Shown: piece by piece, positions 1-8,257 of the stretch
Position numbering within the stretch: the stretch's first letter is position 1
Layout of the letters: the number at the start of each line of letters is the position of its first letter
NCBI GenBank assembly: GCA_964503275.1
Contig: CAZCZO010000006.1
Coordinates: 62,001-126,000 of the forward strand
DNA length: 64,000 nucleotides
Source: DASRAP01 sp964503275
GTDB taxonomy: Bacteria; Gemmatimonadota; Gemmatimonadetes; Gemmatimonadales; Gemmatimonadaceae
Direction of reading: 5' to 3'
The notes under the pieces: generated by a model
Database searches by the model: none
What the model saw: only the letters and a program-made list of their open reading frames with translations
Told to the model about the DNA's origin: nothing
Translations under genes and position numbers: made by a program

Positions 1-49
1 CCGGCAGCGCATGGCCCGTGCCGACGATCTGACCGATGGGTCGCTTCAC
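1..49 (-). CDS. fabH: 3-oxoacyl-ACP synthase III, N-terminal fragment
   Basis: Only the first 16 codons lie in the window. Read from a GTG at 49, the minus strand encodes VKRPIGQIVGTGHALP, which resembles the opening beta strand of FabH (I-x-GTG-x-x-LP). The GTG overlaps the plsX stop as GTGA, and rpmF-plsX-fabH is a widespread gene order. FabH starts fatty acid synthesis by condensing acetyl-CoA with malonyl-ACP. The catalytic Cys-His-Asn lies outside the window, so the identification rests on the short N-terminus and the neighbours. Confidence 0.72.
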   Translation of the reverse strand, partial: MKRPIGQIVGTGHALP

Positions 50-1068
50 GCGGCGCTGGCTCCGACCGCGAGTCGCCGACCGATATGCACGTCCATCTCC
101 GCCTCCACGGCGCGCTTCGCGACCAAGATCGCGTTCTTGACGGCCCGGGCGTCCGAGCGCCCGTGGGCAATGATGCTCACGCCGCGCACGCCGAGCAATG
201 GGGCCCCGCCGTACTCCGCGTAGTCGAGCTCCTTGAGCTGCGCGGCCAGGGCGCGGGGATCGTGCCCTGCGCGGTCGGCCACGAGCCCGATCAGGAAGGG
301 CGCGATGCCCTCGTAGAACTTGAGCAGCACGTTGCCCGTGAAGCCATCGCACACGACCACATCGAGATCGTGGCCGCTGGCTTCGCCGAGCGGCAGGTCA
401 CGGCCCTCGACATTGCCGATGAAATGCAGCCCCGCGGCGGCGGCCAACAGCTGATGGGCATCCTTGACGGCGGCGTTGCCTTTCTCGGGCTCCTCGCCGA
501 TCGAGAGCAGTCCCACCGCCGGCCGTTCGCGGCGCAGGATATCCTCCGCGTAGACCGAGCCGAGGCGGGCGAACTGGACGAGCTCCGCCGGCGAACAATC
601 CACGTTGGCCCCGGCATCGAGCACGACGACGGGGCGCCGGGCCGACGGGAAGATCGCGGCGATCGCCGGGCGGCCCAGCCCGTCGTGCAGGCGCAGCGTC
701 AGCACGCTGAGCGCCATCTGGGCGCCGGTGTTCCCCGCGCTGACGAACGCGTCAGATCCGCCGTCCGCCTGGAGCTTGAGCCCGACACGCATCGACGAAT
801 CCGGCTTGCTGCGCAGTGCGACCGTGGGCTTCTCCGCCATCGCGATGACGTCGCTGGCGGCGACGATCGGCAGACGCGACCGGTCGACCGCGTGACCGGC
901 GAAATCGGTCGCCAGGAGGTCGTCCACGGTCGCCTCGATCACGTCGGGACGGCCAACGAGCTGGACGACGTCCCCATCGCCCAGCTCGCTCAGTGCGAGG
1001 ATCGCGCCGGCCAGTGGTGCCCGCGGCGCTCGATCCCCTCCCATCGCGTCCACCGCGATGCGAATCAC
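46..1068 (-). CDS. plsX: Phosphate acyltransferase PlsX
   Basis: PlsX converts acyl-ACP and phosphate into acyl-phosphate, the acyl donor for PlsY in phosphatidic acid synthesis; it is a peripheral membrane enzyme. The 340-residue product opens with the family signature AVDAMGGD (residues 5-12) and keeps the ASDVIAMAEKPT and NTGAQMA segments typical of the family. A longer reading frame runs back to 1158, but the extra 30 residues overlap rpmF and look nothing like PlsX, so I chose the GTG at 1068, two bases after the rpmF stop. The 3' end overlaps the fabH start (GTGA). This gene makes phospholipid precursors next to the fatty acid initiation gene. Confidence 0.96.
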   Translation of the reverse strand: MIRIAVDAMGGDRAPRAPLAGAILALSELGDGDVVQLVGRPDVIEATVDDLLATDFAGHAVDRSRLPIVAASDVIAMAEKPTVALRSKPDSSMRVGLKLQADGGSDAFVSAGNTGAQMALSVLTLRLHDGLGRPAIAAIFPSARRPVVVLDAGANVDCSPAELVQFARLGSVYAEDILRRERPAVGLLSIGEEPEKGNAAVKDAHQLLAAAAGLHFIGNVEGRDLPLGEASGHDLDVVVCDGFTGNVLLKFYEGIAPFLIGLVADRAGHDPRALAAQLKELDYAEYGGAPLLGVRGVSIIAHGRSDARAVKNAILVAKRAVEAEMDVHIGRRLAVGASAA

Positions 1069-1070
1069 GC

Positions 1071-1253
1071 TCAGGCGTCCTTCGGCTCGACTCGCTGTTC
1101 GCCGGCGTAGTAGCCGCACTCGCCGCACACCCGGTGCGGACGCTTCATCGCGCCGCACTGCGGGCAGACCTGGATGTTGATCGCGGGGGCCTTCTTGTGG
1201 GTGTTCCGCGCGCGCTTCTTGCGCTTGGAGGTACGTCGCTTCGGGACGGCCAT
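1071..1253 (-). CDS. rpmF: 50S ribosomal protein L32
   Basis: The 60-residue product starts MAVPKRRTSKRKKRARNTHK, the classic L32 N-terminus, and carries a zinc ribbon made of CPQC and CGEC. The C+ (cysteine-containing) form of L32 normally binds zinc. It sits between the DUF177 gene and plsX, the standard neighbourhood linking ribosome and lipid synthesis genes. The stop lies two bases before the plsX GTG, so translation is probably coupled. Confidence 0.97.
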   Translation of the reverse strand: MAVPKRRTSKRKKRARNTHKKAPAINIQVCPQCGAMKRPHRVCGECGYYAGEQRVEPKDA

Positions 1254-1276
1254 GGGTCAGTCTCTGGGTGATCCGG

Positions 1277-1777
1277 TCAGGAGGTCGCGCGTCGGAGCGC
1301 GTCCCACCGGGGGTCGGGGGCCGGCGCGCAGGAGCACGCGCCAGCGTTCAGGTCCGCGCCGCAGTTCGCACACAGCCCACGACAGTCGGGGCGGCATAGC
1401 GCGAACGCGGGGGCGGTGAGGATCCACTGTTCACGAACAGCCGGGCTGAGATCGACGCGTGCCCCGCCATCGGCCAGCGGGAACACGTCGGGGTCACCCG
1501 CTTCCTCGTTGTCCGCGTCCGTGAAGAGCGCGGCCACCTCGTCGGCGACCGGGATCGTGACGGGGGCGAGGCACCGACGGCAGTCGGTGTGGACGGCGCC
1601 GGCGAACTGGCCAGCGAAGTAGAATCGACCCTCCCCTGCGGGCGAGAGTCGACCGGTGAGGCGCACGACGTCTGATGGGCGCGGCTCCAGGTCGGACCAC
1701 AGCGGGTCGTCCGGACGCAGGTCAGCCTCGACCGCGACTGCTTGCGCCAGAATGGAACGCACATCAAAAGACAGCAT
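1277..1777 (-). CDS. DUF177 (YceD-like) protein
   Basis: DUF177/YceD proteins are encoded directly upstream of rpmF in most bacteria; in plants and E. coli relatives are linked to 23S rRNA processing or accumulation. The 166-residue product has the family core (R-x-CRRC-L-x-P-V near the middle) and a C-terminal cysteine cluster (CRPDCRGLCANCGADLN) that looks metal-binding. The frame could start ten codons earlier at 1807, but the ATG at 1777 gives the usual N-terminus MLSFDVRSILAQ and lies just after a candidate -10 element. Exact role here is unknown. Confidence 0.85.
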   Translation of the reverse strand: MLSFDVRSILAQAVAVEADLRPDDPLWSDLEPRPSDVVRLTGRLSPAGEGRFYFAGQFAGAVHTDCRRCLAPVTIPVADEVAALFTDADNEEAGDPDVFPLADGGARVDLSPAVREQWILTAPAFALCRPDCRGLCANCGADLNAGACSCAPAPDPRWDALRRATS

Positions 1778-1783
1778 CTCTGT

Positions 1784-1812
1784 AACGTAGACGCGCCTGA
1801 ACAGCAACGCAA
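1784..1812 (-). promoter_or_regulatory. Candidate promoter of the DUF177-rpmF-plsX-fabH operon
   Basis: On the minus strand TTGCGT (1812-1807) is followed after 17 bases by TACGTT (1789-1784). Only six bases separate the -10 from the ATG at 1777, so transcription would begin at or next to the start codon and give a leaderless or nearly leaderless mRNA. Each box matches the sigma70 consensus at three of six positions, so this is a suggestion; it gains weight from similar arrangements at yicC, icd and the U32 gene. Confidence 0.4.
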
Positions 1813-1853
1813 GTGCTGTCCAGGCGCGAACTTACAGCCTAATTAGTATCGTA

Positions 1854-1876
1854 TCGCTACCTGTAATTGGTAGCGA
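1854..1876 (-). terminator. Hairpin downstream of ndk
   Basis: An 8-bp perfect stem (TCGCTACC with GGTAGCGA) closes a 7-base loop, nine bases beyond the ndk stop. It lies in an AT-rich patch that is unusual for this window. There is no clean T-tract on the minus strand, so it may be a weak intrinsic terminator or a 3'-end stabilising hairpin for the sucC-sucD-ndk transcript. Confidence 0.5.
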
Positions 1877-1884
1877 GGCGAACC

Positions 1885-2304
1885 TTACAGGCGGTCGGCC
1901 TCGGCGAAGAAGAATCCGCCCTCGCGCTGCGCGTTCTCGTCCGAGTCAGACGCGTGGATCGCGTTCCGGCCCTTCGACTCCGCGTAGAGCTTGCGGATCG
2001 TGCCCTCGGCGGCCTCCGCCGGATCGGTGGCCCCGATCACGGTACGCAGCGTCGCCACCGCGTCGGCCCGCTCCAGCAACAGCGGCATGCAGCGGCCTGA
2101 GGTCATGAACTCGACCAGTTCACCGTAGAACGGGCGCGCCGCGTGCACGGCGTAGAACTCGCCCGCCTGGGCCGCCGTGAGGCGCATGACGCGCGCCGCG
2201 CGCAGCACGAAGCCCTCGGCCTCGAGGTGCGCGATGATCTTCCCCGCCTTGCCCGCCTCGAAGGCGTCCGGCTTCACGATCGCCAGTGTGTACGTCCCAG
2301 CCAT
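1885..2304 (-). CDS. ndk: Nucleoside diphosphate kinase
   Basis: Transfers the terminal phosphate from NTPs (usually ATP) to NDPs through a phosphohistidine. The 139-residue length is normal for the family. The active-site block reads NAIHASDS with the catalytic histidine at about residue 117; the usual glycine after His is alanine here. The N-terminus MAGTYTLAIVKPDAF is typical, so I chose the ATG at 2304 over a TTG two codons earlier. The start lies 14 bases after the sucD stop, so it is almost certainly co-transcribed with sucCD, whose GTP or ATP product it can redistribute. Confidence 0.96.
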   Translation of the reverse strand: MAGTYTLAIVKPDAFEAGKAGKIIAHLEAEGFVLRAARVMRLTAAQAGEFYAVHAARPFYGELVEFMTSGRCMPLLLERADAVATLRTVIGATDPAEAAEGTIRKLYAESKGRNAIHASDSDENAQREGGFFFAEADRL

Positions 2305-2318
2305 GTGCAATGCTCCGA

Positions 2319-3191
2319 TCAGCGCAAACGCGCCTGAATGAGTTCGACGAATTCGACCGGGCGCTTGGCCACGCCCATGCCGGCGGCCTGGAAGGCCTCG
2401 ATCTTCTCGGCCGCGGTCCCGGCCGAGCCGGAGATGATGGCGCCGGCGTGCCCCATCCGGCGGCCCGGCGGCGCCGTCTGTCCCGCGATGAAGCCCACCA
2501 CCGGCTTCTTCATCTCGCGCTTGATGAACTCGGCGGCTTCCTGCTCATCCGTGCCGCCGATCTCGCCCATCATGCACACCGCCTTGGTGTTCGGATCCTT
2601 CTCGAACGCCTCGAGGCAGTCGATGAAGTTCGTGCCGTTGATCGGGTCGCCACCGATGCCGACGCAGGTGGTCTGGCCGATGCCGGCGCGGGTGAGCTGG
2701 TACACGACTTCATACGTCAGCGTGCCCGAGCGCGAGACCACGCCCACCGGGCCCGGCGTGCAGATGCGGCCCGGGATGATGCCGACCTTCGCCTCGCCCG
2801 GCGTGATGAGGCCCGGGCAGTTGGGGCCGATGAGGCGGACGCCGCGCTCCTTCACGAAGGGATAGACCTTCGTCATGTCGAGCACCGGCACGCCTTCCGT
2901 GATGCAGACCACGAGCGAGACGCCCGAGGCGGCCGCTTCCATGATCGCGTCGGCCGCGAACGGCGGCGGCACGTAGATCACGGTGGTGTTGGCACCAGTC
3001 GCCTTCACGGCGTCAGCCACGGTGTTGAAGATCGGCACCGTGCCCTCGAACTTCTGGCCGCCCTTGCCCGGCGTCACGCCGGCGACGACCTGCGTGCCGT
3101 ACTCCATCATCTGCTTGGCGTGGAACGAGCCATCGCGGCCCGTGATGCCCTGGATGACGAGCTTGGTGTTCTTGTCGATGAAGACGCTCAT
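2319..3191 (-). CDS. sucD: Succinate-CoA ligase, alpha subunit
   Basis: The alpha subunit carries the CoA-binding Rossmann domain and the phosphohistidine used when succinyl-CoA is converted to succinate with formation of ATP or GTP. The 290-residue length is standard. Visible motifs are the CoA-binding start (VIQGITGRDGSFH), IGPNCPG in the middle, and the active-site GHAGAI with His at about residue 248. It begins one base after the sucC stop region, and the pair forms one enzyme. Nucleotide specificity cannot be read with confidence. Confidence 0.98.
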   Translation of the reverse strand: MSVFIDKNTKLVIQGITGRDGSFHAKQMMEYGTQVVAGVTPGKGGQKFEGTVPIFNTVADAVKATGANTTVIYVPPPFAADAIMEAAASGVSLVVCITEGVPVLDMTKVYPFVKERGVRLIGPNCPGLITPGEAKVGIIPGRICTPGPVGVVSRSGTLTYEVVYQLTRAGIGQTTCVGIGGDPINGTNFIDCLEAFEKDPNTKAVCMMGEIGGTDEQEAAEFIKREMKKPVVGFIAGQTAPPGRRMGHAGAIISGSAGTAAEKIEAFQAAGMGVAKRPVEFVELIQARLR

Positions 3192-3192
3192 C

Positions 3193-4332
3193 TCACTTGC
3201 CTCCCTTGGCCAGCTCGACCGCGCTCTTCACGGCCGTGTCCATGTCGCTGGAGGCGGAGAATCCGTTCTCCGTGAGGATCTTCATGGCGATCTCTTCGTT
3301 GGTGCCCGTGAGGCGGATGACGATCGGCACCTTGAGCGGATTCTGCTTGGTGGCCGTCACGATGCCGTTGGCCACGTCGTCGGTGCGCGTGATGCCGCCG
3401 AAGATGTTGAACAGGATGGCCTTCACGTTCGGGTCGGCCGTGATGATGCGCAGCGCGTTGACGACCTTCTCGGGATTCGACGACCCGCCGATGTCGAGGA
3501 AGTTCGCCGGCTCGCCGCCGTAGTACTTCACGAGGTCCATCGTCGCCATCGCGAGACCGGCGCCGTTCACCACACAGCCGACGTTGCCGTCGAGCTTGAT
3601 GAACGTGAGGTTCGCGTTGCGCGCGTCCACTTCGCTGGGCTCTTCCGACGACTCGTCGCGCAGCGCGGCGATGGCCGGCAAGCGATCGAGTTCGTTGTCG
3701 TCGATCACCATCTTGCCGTCGACCGCGAGCAACTCACCCGACGGCGTGACCACCAGCGGGTTGATCTCGGCCAGCGAGCAGCCCGCCGCCATGAACGCGG
3801 CGTACAGCTGCTGCATGATCTTCGCCGCGGCGCGCGCCAGCTTCACGTCCTCGTAGAGGAAGAAGCCCATGCGCATCGCCTGATACGTCGGCAAGCCGTA
3901 GCGCGGGTCCACCGGCACATACAGGATCTTCTCCGGCGTCGTCGCGGCGACCTCCTCGATGTCGATGCCGCCGGCGGCCGACACCATGAACACGGGCTTC
4001 TTCGTCGCGCGGTCCACGATGATCCCGACATAGGCTTCGCTGCCGATGTCCGCCGCGACCGTCACCAGCACCTTCTCGACCGTCAGCCCCTTGATGTCCA
4101 TGCCAAGGATCGCCTCGGCCTTCGCCTTCGCGTCCGCCGGCGTGGGACAATACTTGACACCGCCGGCCTTGCCGCGCCCACCGGCATGCACCTGTGCCTT
4201 CACCATGACGGCGGTGCCGTACTTCGTTGCGAGCGCCTCCGCCTGCGTGGCGGTCGTCGCGATCTCACCGGGCGGGATCGGCACGCCCTGGGCGCGAAGG
4301 AGCTCCTTCGCTTGGTACTCGTGGATGTTCAC
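3193..4332 (-). CDS. sucC: Succinate-CoA ligase, beta subunit
   Basis: ATP-grasp subunit that binds the nucleotide and magnesium and pairs with SucD in the TCA cycle. The 379-residue product opens MNIHEYQAKELL (GTG read as Met), the standard SucC start. I chose the GTG at 4332 because a GGAG sits six bases upstream and the seven extra codons of the longer frame are not conserved in SucC. The C-terminal half includes NIFGGITR and the flavodoxin-like ligase domain. It is the first gene of sucC-sucD-ndk; the 78-base gap upstream must hold its promoter. Confidence 0.98.
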   Translation of the reverse strand: MNIHEYQAKELLRAQGVPIPPGEIATTATQAEALATKYGTAVMVKAQVHAGGRGKAGGVKYCPTPADAKAKAEAILGMDIKGLTVEKVLVTVAADIGSEAYVGIIVDRATKKPVFMVSAAGGIDIEEVAATTPEKILYVPVDPRYGLPTYQAMRMGFFLYEDVKLARAAAKIMQQLYAAFMAAGCSLAEINPLVVTPSGELLAVDGKMVIDDNELDRLPAIAALRDESSEEPSEVDARNANLTFIKLDGNVGCVVNGAGLAMATMDLVKYYGGEPANFLDIGGSSNPEKVVNALRIITADPNVKAILFNIFGGITRTDDVANGIVTATKQNPLKVPIVIRLTGTNEEIAMKILTENGFSASSDMDTAVKSAVELAKGGK

Positions 4333-4410
4333 TCGTTCTCCACTCGCGTCCACGGGGTGGACGGCGGGTTGAGGGTGGTCGGGGAGCGCAGAATGAGGAG
4401 CGATCCCTCA

Positions 4411-4432
4411 GCCCTATAAGATAGCATAGGGC
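4411..4432 (-). terminator. Hairpin downstream of the UPF0182 gene
   Basis: GCCCTAT (4411-4417) and ATAGGGC (4426-4432) form a perfect 7-bp stem with an 8-base AT-rich loop, five bases beyond the stop codon of the UPF0182 gene. It probably ends the nuo-manB-UPF0182 transcript. It could also overlap the sucC promoter, because the AT-rich core contains TATCTT and TATAGG on the minus strand. Confidence 0.5.
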
Positions 4433-4437
4433 GCCCC

Positions 4438-6885
4438 CTACCGACGAGGGCGGTCGAGCAGGGCCCCAAGGGCGTTCATCGCCTCACCGAAGCCGACCCA
4501 GTCCCCGCGCTGTAGCGCCGCCCGCATCGCGGCGTAGAGGCTGCGAGCGCGGTCGGTCAGGTCGCTCGGCGCCGCCGCCGCCGTGGGAGCGACCGGCGCG
4601 GGCACGCCAAGGGCGGTGGCCAGGTCGCCGCCGCGCCGGGTGCCGCCCGCGTCGCGAACGACCACGGTCGCCAGCGTCGGCGCGTCGTCGGTTGGCCATC
4701 GGTAGAAGGGTTGCACGACCGCCCATCCGCCGTCCAGCATCGGCACGACACGCGCGGCACCGGCGATGGCGGACGCCCCATCGGCGCCGGCACTACGCAG
4801 GGAGTCGAGCGTCTCAGACCACCCTGCCGCCGCGGCCGCACGATGCCAGTGGACACCCCGGGAGGGACCGCCGACCGCGACGATCACGCCGGCCACGACG
4901 TCGGTGCTGTCCACGAGGGGGATGGTCGTTGCGCCCGCGGGCGACGCGGGCCACCACGCCGCACGCTGATAGCGTCCCCCCACGACCGTGTCGGCGCCGT
5001 CGTGCGGCGGGATGTGGCGGCGCACCGCCGCTTCGCCCCGGGTCCCGACCGCCGCGAAGGCCTCGGCCTGCCATTCGGCCGCATCGAGGAGCGGCGGGAG
5101 GCGCTCCGCGATCGCCGTCGGCAGGGCCGGCGCTGGCGCAAGGGTCCGCGGGAGCAGACGGGCCCACGCACGCAGGATGGGGTCAGGATCCGCGACGGGC
5201 ACGATGATCACGCGCCCGCTGTGCGCCGAGACCAGCGCGGTCGCGGCATGCGCGACGTATCGGAGCGGTCCCTCGCGCGTCGCCAGCGGCCGGGCGAGCG
5301 GGAACGCGTTCGACCCCGCATAGAGGTCGAGTACCCAGATCAGCGAGTCGCCCATCACGAGGGGGGACACCACGGACCCTTGGCGCAGGAAGGGCACGAG
5401 GGTGGCCACCCGTGCCCGAACGCTGCGCTGGCTGACCAATCGGGTGTCTGGCGCGTGGCGACTGAGCAGACGCGGATCCTGTTCGCTCCAGGCCGTGGCG
5501 ACGCGCACCAGCGCGCGATCAAGCGGAATACCAGCCACCGCGCGCGGCGTGCCGCGGACCAGCTGTGAACCGGAGGCCCCGTCCCACACCAGGACCGGGC
5601 GGAGGCGTTGCTCGACCACGTCGGCGCGATCCTCGGCGCCGACGAAGATCGGTCCACCACGAGCATCCGATTCGGCGGCACGCACGCGGAGTACACTCCA
5701 CTGGTCCTCCGGCTGTGTGGAGTCGCTCGCGAGTGCCGGCGCGGCGACCCGCAACAACGCGGGCGACCCGCCGACGGTGGCGACCCCGGGGGCACCGATC
5801 AGGCCGCCGTGCCGGTGGCGGCGCCCGATCGCTCGGTCCAGCGGATCCGGATCCCACACCGGCATCCCGATGAGCTCGTCGCGTGATCGGATCGTCAGGG
5901 ACTCCGGGAGCGGACGCAACCGATCGATGCCGTACGCTCGGCGCGTGAATCCCGCGCGGACGGCATCGTAGGGTCGTTCCTGGGCCGCGGCGTCCGAGGC
6001 GGGGGTCGACAACGCCACGATGGCCGGCACACCCCACCGCAGCGCCGGGACGAGCAGGAGCACGAGGGTCAGCACCGAGACGGCGAGGCGCGGTTGTCCG
6101 CTCCACCCGGCCCAGACGATCACCACCGCGGCGGCGAAGCAGGTGTAGGCAAGCACCGTGCTGATCGGGAGTCCCAGTTGGTGGTCCGTGGCCCCGAACA
6201 CACCGGACGCGCCCGTCCCGGTGAGCAGCAAGTCGAACGCCTGTAACCGGTACGACCACGCCAGCAGGATGAGGAGGGCGCCGCCCAGCACCGACAGATG
6301 GCGACGCACCCACGGCGACAAGTGGACCTCGGCGCGCCCCCATCGCAGCGACGGGGTCAGGGCGTAGCCCAGCGCCACGAGGACCGTGATCGTGGCCACG
6401 AGCACCACCGACCACCGATGCAGCGCGCGCTCGAACGGGAACCAGAACACCCAGATCCCGAGGTCGGCCTGGAAGTATGGATCGCTCTCGCCGAAGGGGA
6501 CGCCGGCGCGGGCCAAGGCCAGCAACTGCCAGTCCCGGGCGGGGATCGTGAACGCGATGCCGACACAGAGCGCGAGGAGGAGCGTACCGAGCGAGAGATA
6601 CCGCGGTGGCAGCTCCTCGCCGATCTCCAGGTTCCCGATGCGCCGGGGCAAGACCACCGACGCGACCGACCGGCGGACCGCCCACAGGTTCGCGAGGGCC
6701 AGCGTGGTGCCCGCGACGAAGGCCAGGAGCCGCAGGGTGCTGGCGTGACCGCGCTGCAGTCGCCACGCGTCGAGGGCGTCCAGCGCGGCGAACCACTGGA
6801 ACTCCGCGTAGATCTCCGCCCCCACGCGGCCGAGGAGCAGCAACAGCGCGGCCGACACCACGAGGACGAACCCGCGGCGTCCCAT
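4438..6885 (-). CDS. UPF0182 family integral membrane protein
   Basis: About 815 residues. The N-terminal third holds roughly seven hydrophobic helices, followed by a large soluble part. The segment RPYDAVRAGFTRRAYGIDRL after the last helix matches the conserved block of the UPF0182 (COG1615) family, whose function is unknown; family members are usually somewhat longer, about 900-1000 residues. I took the ATG at 6885, five bases from the stop of the phosphohexomutase gene, because the extra 16 residues of the longer frame are hydrophilic and precede the first helix. The position at the end of the nuo transcript suggests expression with complex I, but no functional link is known. Confidence 0.85.
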   Translation of the reverse strand: MGRRGFVLVVSAALLLLLGRVGAEIYAEFQWFAALDALDAWRLQRGHASTLRLLAFVAGTTLALANLWAVRRSVASVVLPRRIGNLEIGEELPPRYLSLGTLLLALCVGIAFTIPARDWQLLALARAGVPFGESDPYFQADLGIWVFWFPFERALHRWSVVLVATITVLVALGYALTPSLRWGRAEVHLSPWVRRHLSVLGGALLILLAWSYRLQAFDLLLTGTGASGVFGATDHQLGLPISTVLAYTCFAAAVVIVWAGWSGQPRLAVSVLTLVLLLVPALRWGVPAIVALSTPASDAAAQERPYDAVRAGFTRRAYGIDRLRPLPESLTIRSRDELIGMPVWDPDPLDRAIGRRHRHGGLIGAPGVATVGGSPALLRVAAPALASDSTQPEDQWSVLRVRAAESDARGGPIFVGAEDRADVVEQRLRPVLVWDGASGSQLVRGTPRAVAGIPLDRALVRVATAWSEQDPRLLSRHAPDTRLVSQRSVRARVATLVPFLRQGSVVSPLVMGDSLIWVLDLYAGSNAFPLARPLATREGPLRYVAHAATALVSAHSGRVIIVPVADPDPILRAWARLLPRTLAPAPALPTAIAERLPPLLDAAEWQAEAFAAVGTRGEAAVRRHIPPHDGADTVVGGRYQRAAWWPASPAGATTIPLVDSTDVVAGVIVAVGGPSRGVHWHRAAAAAGWSETLDSLRSAGADGASAIAGAARVVPMLDGGWAVVQPFYRWPTDDAPTLATVVVRDAGGTRRGGDLATALGVPAPVAPTAAAAPSDLTDRARSLYAAMRAALQRGDWVGFGEAMNALGALLDRPRR

Positions 6886-6889
6886 CAGG

Positions 6890-8257
6890 TCACACCTCGA
6901 TCCCCTGTGCGCGGAGCCACTGCGCGACCTCATCCCGCATCGCGGCCAAGCGCAGAGCGGTCGGTGCCTCGAATCGCATCACGAGGACCGGCTGGGTGTT
7001 CGAGGCGCGGATCAAGCCCCAGCCGTCGCCGAACAGGATACGGGCCCCATCGATGTCGTTGACGTCGTAGCGTGTCCGGAAGTGCGCGACCGCCTCTGCG
7101 ACGATCGCGAACTTGCGGGCATCGGGACAGGCGACCCGCAGCTCCGGGGTCGAGACGAAGTGCGGAACGTCGGCCAGCAGCTCCCGGACGGTGCGACCGC
7201 TGCTCGCGACGATGCGGAGCAGCCGCGCCGCCGCGTAGAGGGCGTCGTCGTGGCCGTAGAATCCCTCGCTGAAGAACATGTGGCCGGACATCTCACCCGC
7301 GAGCGGGGCGCTGCGGCGCTTCATCTCGTCCTTGATCAGCGAGTGTCCTGTTCGCCACATCACGGGCTCGCCGCCCGCCGCACGGATCGCATCGGGGAGC
7401 GCCTGGGAGCACTTCACATCGAAGATGATCGGATGGGACCCACCGAGCCGCGCCAGGACGTCGCGGGCATACACGATCAGCAGATAGTCGCCCCAAATGA
7501 CCGTCCCCTGCCCGTCCACGATGCCGATGCGGTCCGCATCGCCGTCGAACCCGATCCCCAGCTCTGCCCCGTCGGCCCGCACCTGCGCGATGAGATCCTG
7601 CAGGTTCTCTTCGACGGTGGGATCGGGGTGATGATTCGGGAAGGTCCCGTCGCTCTCCTCGAAGAGCGCCGTGGACGTCACGCCGAGTCGCGCGAACAAC
7701 TGCGGCGCCGCGACCGCCCCGACACCGTTGCCACAGTCGTACACGATGCGCATGGGGCGCGCCAACGGTCCGGTACGTGCCACGAGGTCATCCACGTACG
7801 CCGCGAGCACGTCGTCGTGGCGTAGCGTGGCGAGGCCGCTCGCATACTGCCCGGCGGTGATGATCCGATGGAGCTGCTGGATCCCATCGCCGTGCAACGA
7901 CGCGGTGCCGAGGCAGAGTTTGAACCCGTTGAACTCCGGCGGGTTGTGCGAGCCCGTGATCTGGATGCCACCGGCCGAGGGCAGGTGGTGCAACGCCCAA
8001 TAGACGGTCGGCGTGGGCACCACGCCGATGTCGACCACATCGCGGCCACCCGCCATGAGCCCTGCGACGAGCGCGTCGCGCAACGCAGGGCCGCTGGGCC
8101 GGTTGTCGCGGCCGACCACGACCGGCCCCTGCCGTGCCTCCTGCGCGAGCAAGGTCGCGAACGCGCGGCCGATCGCCAGCGCGGCCTCGACCGTCAGGTC
8201 GTCCCCGACCACGCCGCGGATGTCGTACTGCCGGAAGATCCCGCTGGCGATGCTCAC
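6890..8257 (-). CDS. manB: Phosphomannomutase/phosphoglucomutase
   Basis: Alpha-D-phosphohexomutase that moves phosphate between C6 and C1 of mannose or glucose, feeding GDP-mannose or UDP-glucose and cell-surface polysaccharides. The 455-residue product has the phosphoserine loop TGSHNPPEFNG (Ser about 103), the metal loop GFDGDADR (Asp 238, 240, 242) and a sugar-binding loop GEMSGH. A much longer open frame exists upstream, but it runs antiparallel to sense through nuoN. The GTG at 8257 overlaps the nuoN stop as GTGA and gives the normal start SGIFRQYDIRG. The dual-specificity AlgC/ManB type is most likely; a single-substrate enzyme cannot be excluded. Confidence 0.94.
   Translation of the reverse strand: MSIASGIFRQYDIRGVVGDDLTVEAALAIGRAFATLLAQEARQGPVVVGRDNRPSGPALRDALVAGLMAGGRDVVDIGVVPTPTVYWALHHLPSAGGIQITGSHNPPEFNGFKLCLGTASLHGDGIQQLHRIITAGQYASGLATLRHDDVLAAYVDDLVARTGPLARPMRIVYDCGNGVGAVAAPQLFARLGVTSTALFEESDGTFPNHHPDPTVEENLQDLIAQVRADGAELGIGFDGDADRIGIVDGQGTVIWGDYLLIVYARDVLARLGGSHPIIFDVKCSQALPDAIRAAGGEPVMWRTGHSLIKDEMKRRSAPLAGEMSGHMFFSEGFYGHDDALYAAARLLRIVASSGRTVRELLADVPHFVSTPELRVACPDARKFAIVAEAVAHFRTRYDVNDIDGARILFGDGWGLIRASNTQPVLVMRFEAPTALRLAAMRDEVAQWLRAQGIEV

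Noticed and set aside
85..1110. Long plus-strand open frame opposite plsX
   Set aside because: Composition is His/Arg/Asp-rich as expected for the antisense of a GC-rich gene; plsX on the other strand is certain.
2286..4419. Two long plus-strand open frames opposite sucD and sucC
   Set aside because: Antisense shadows rich in Arg, His and Asp with no recognisable domain.
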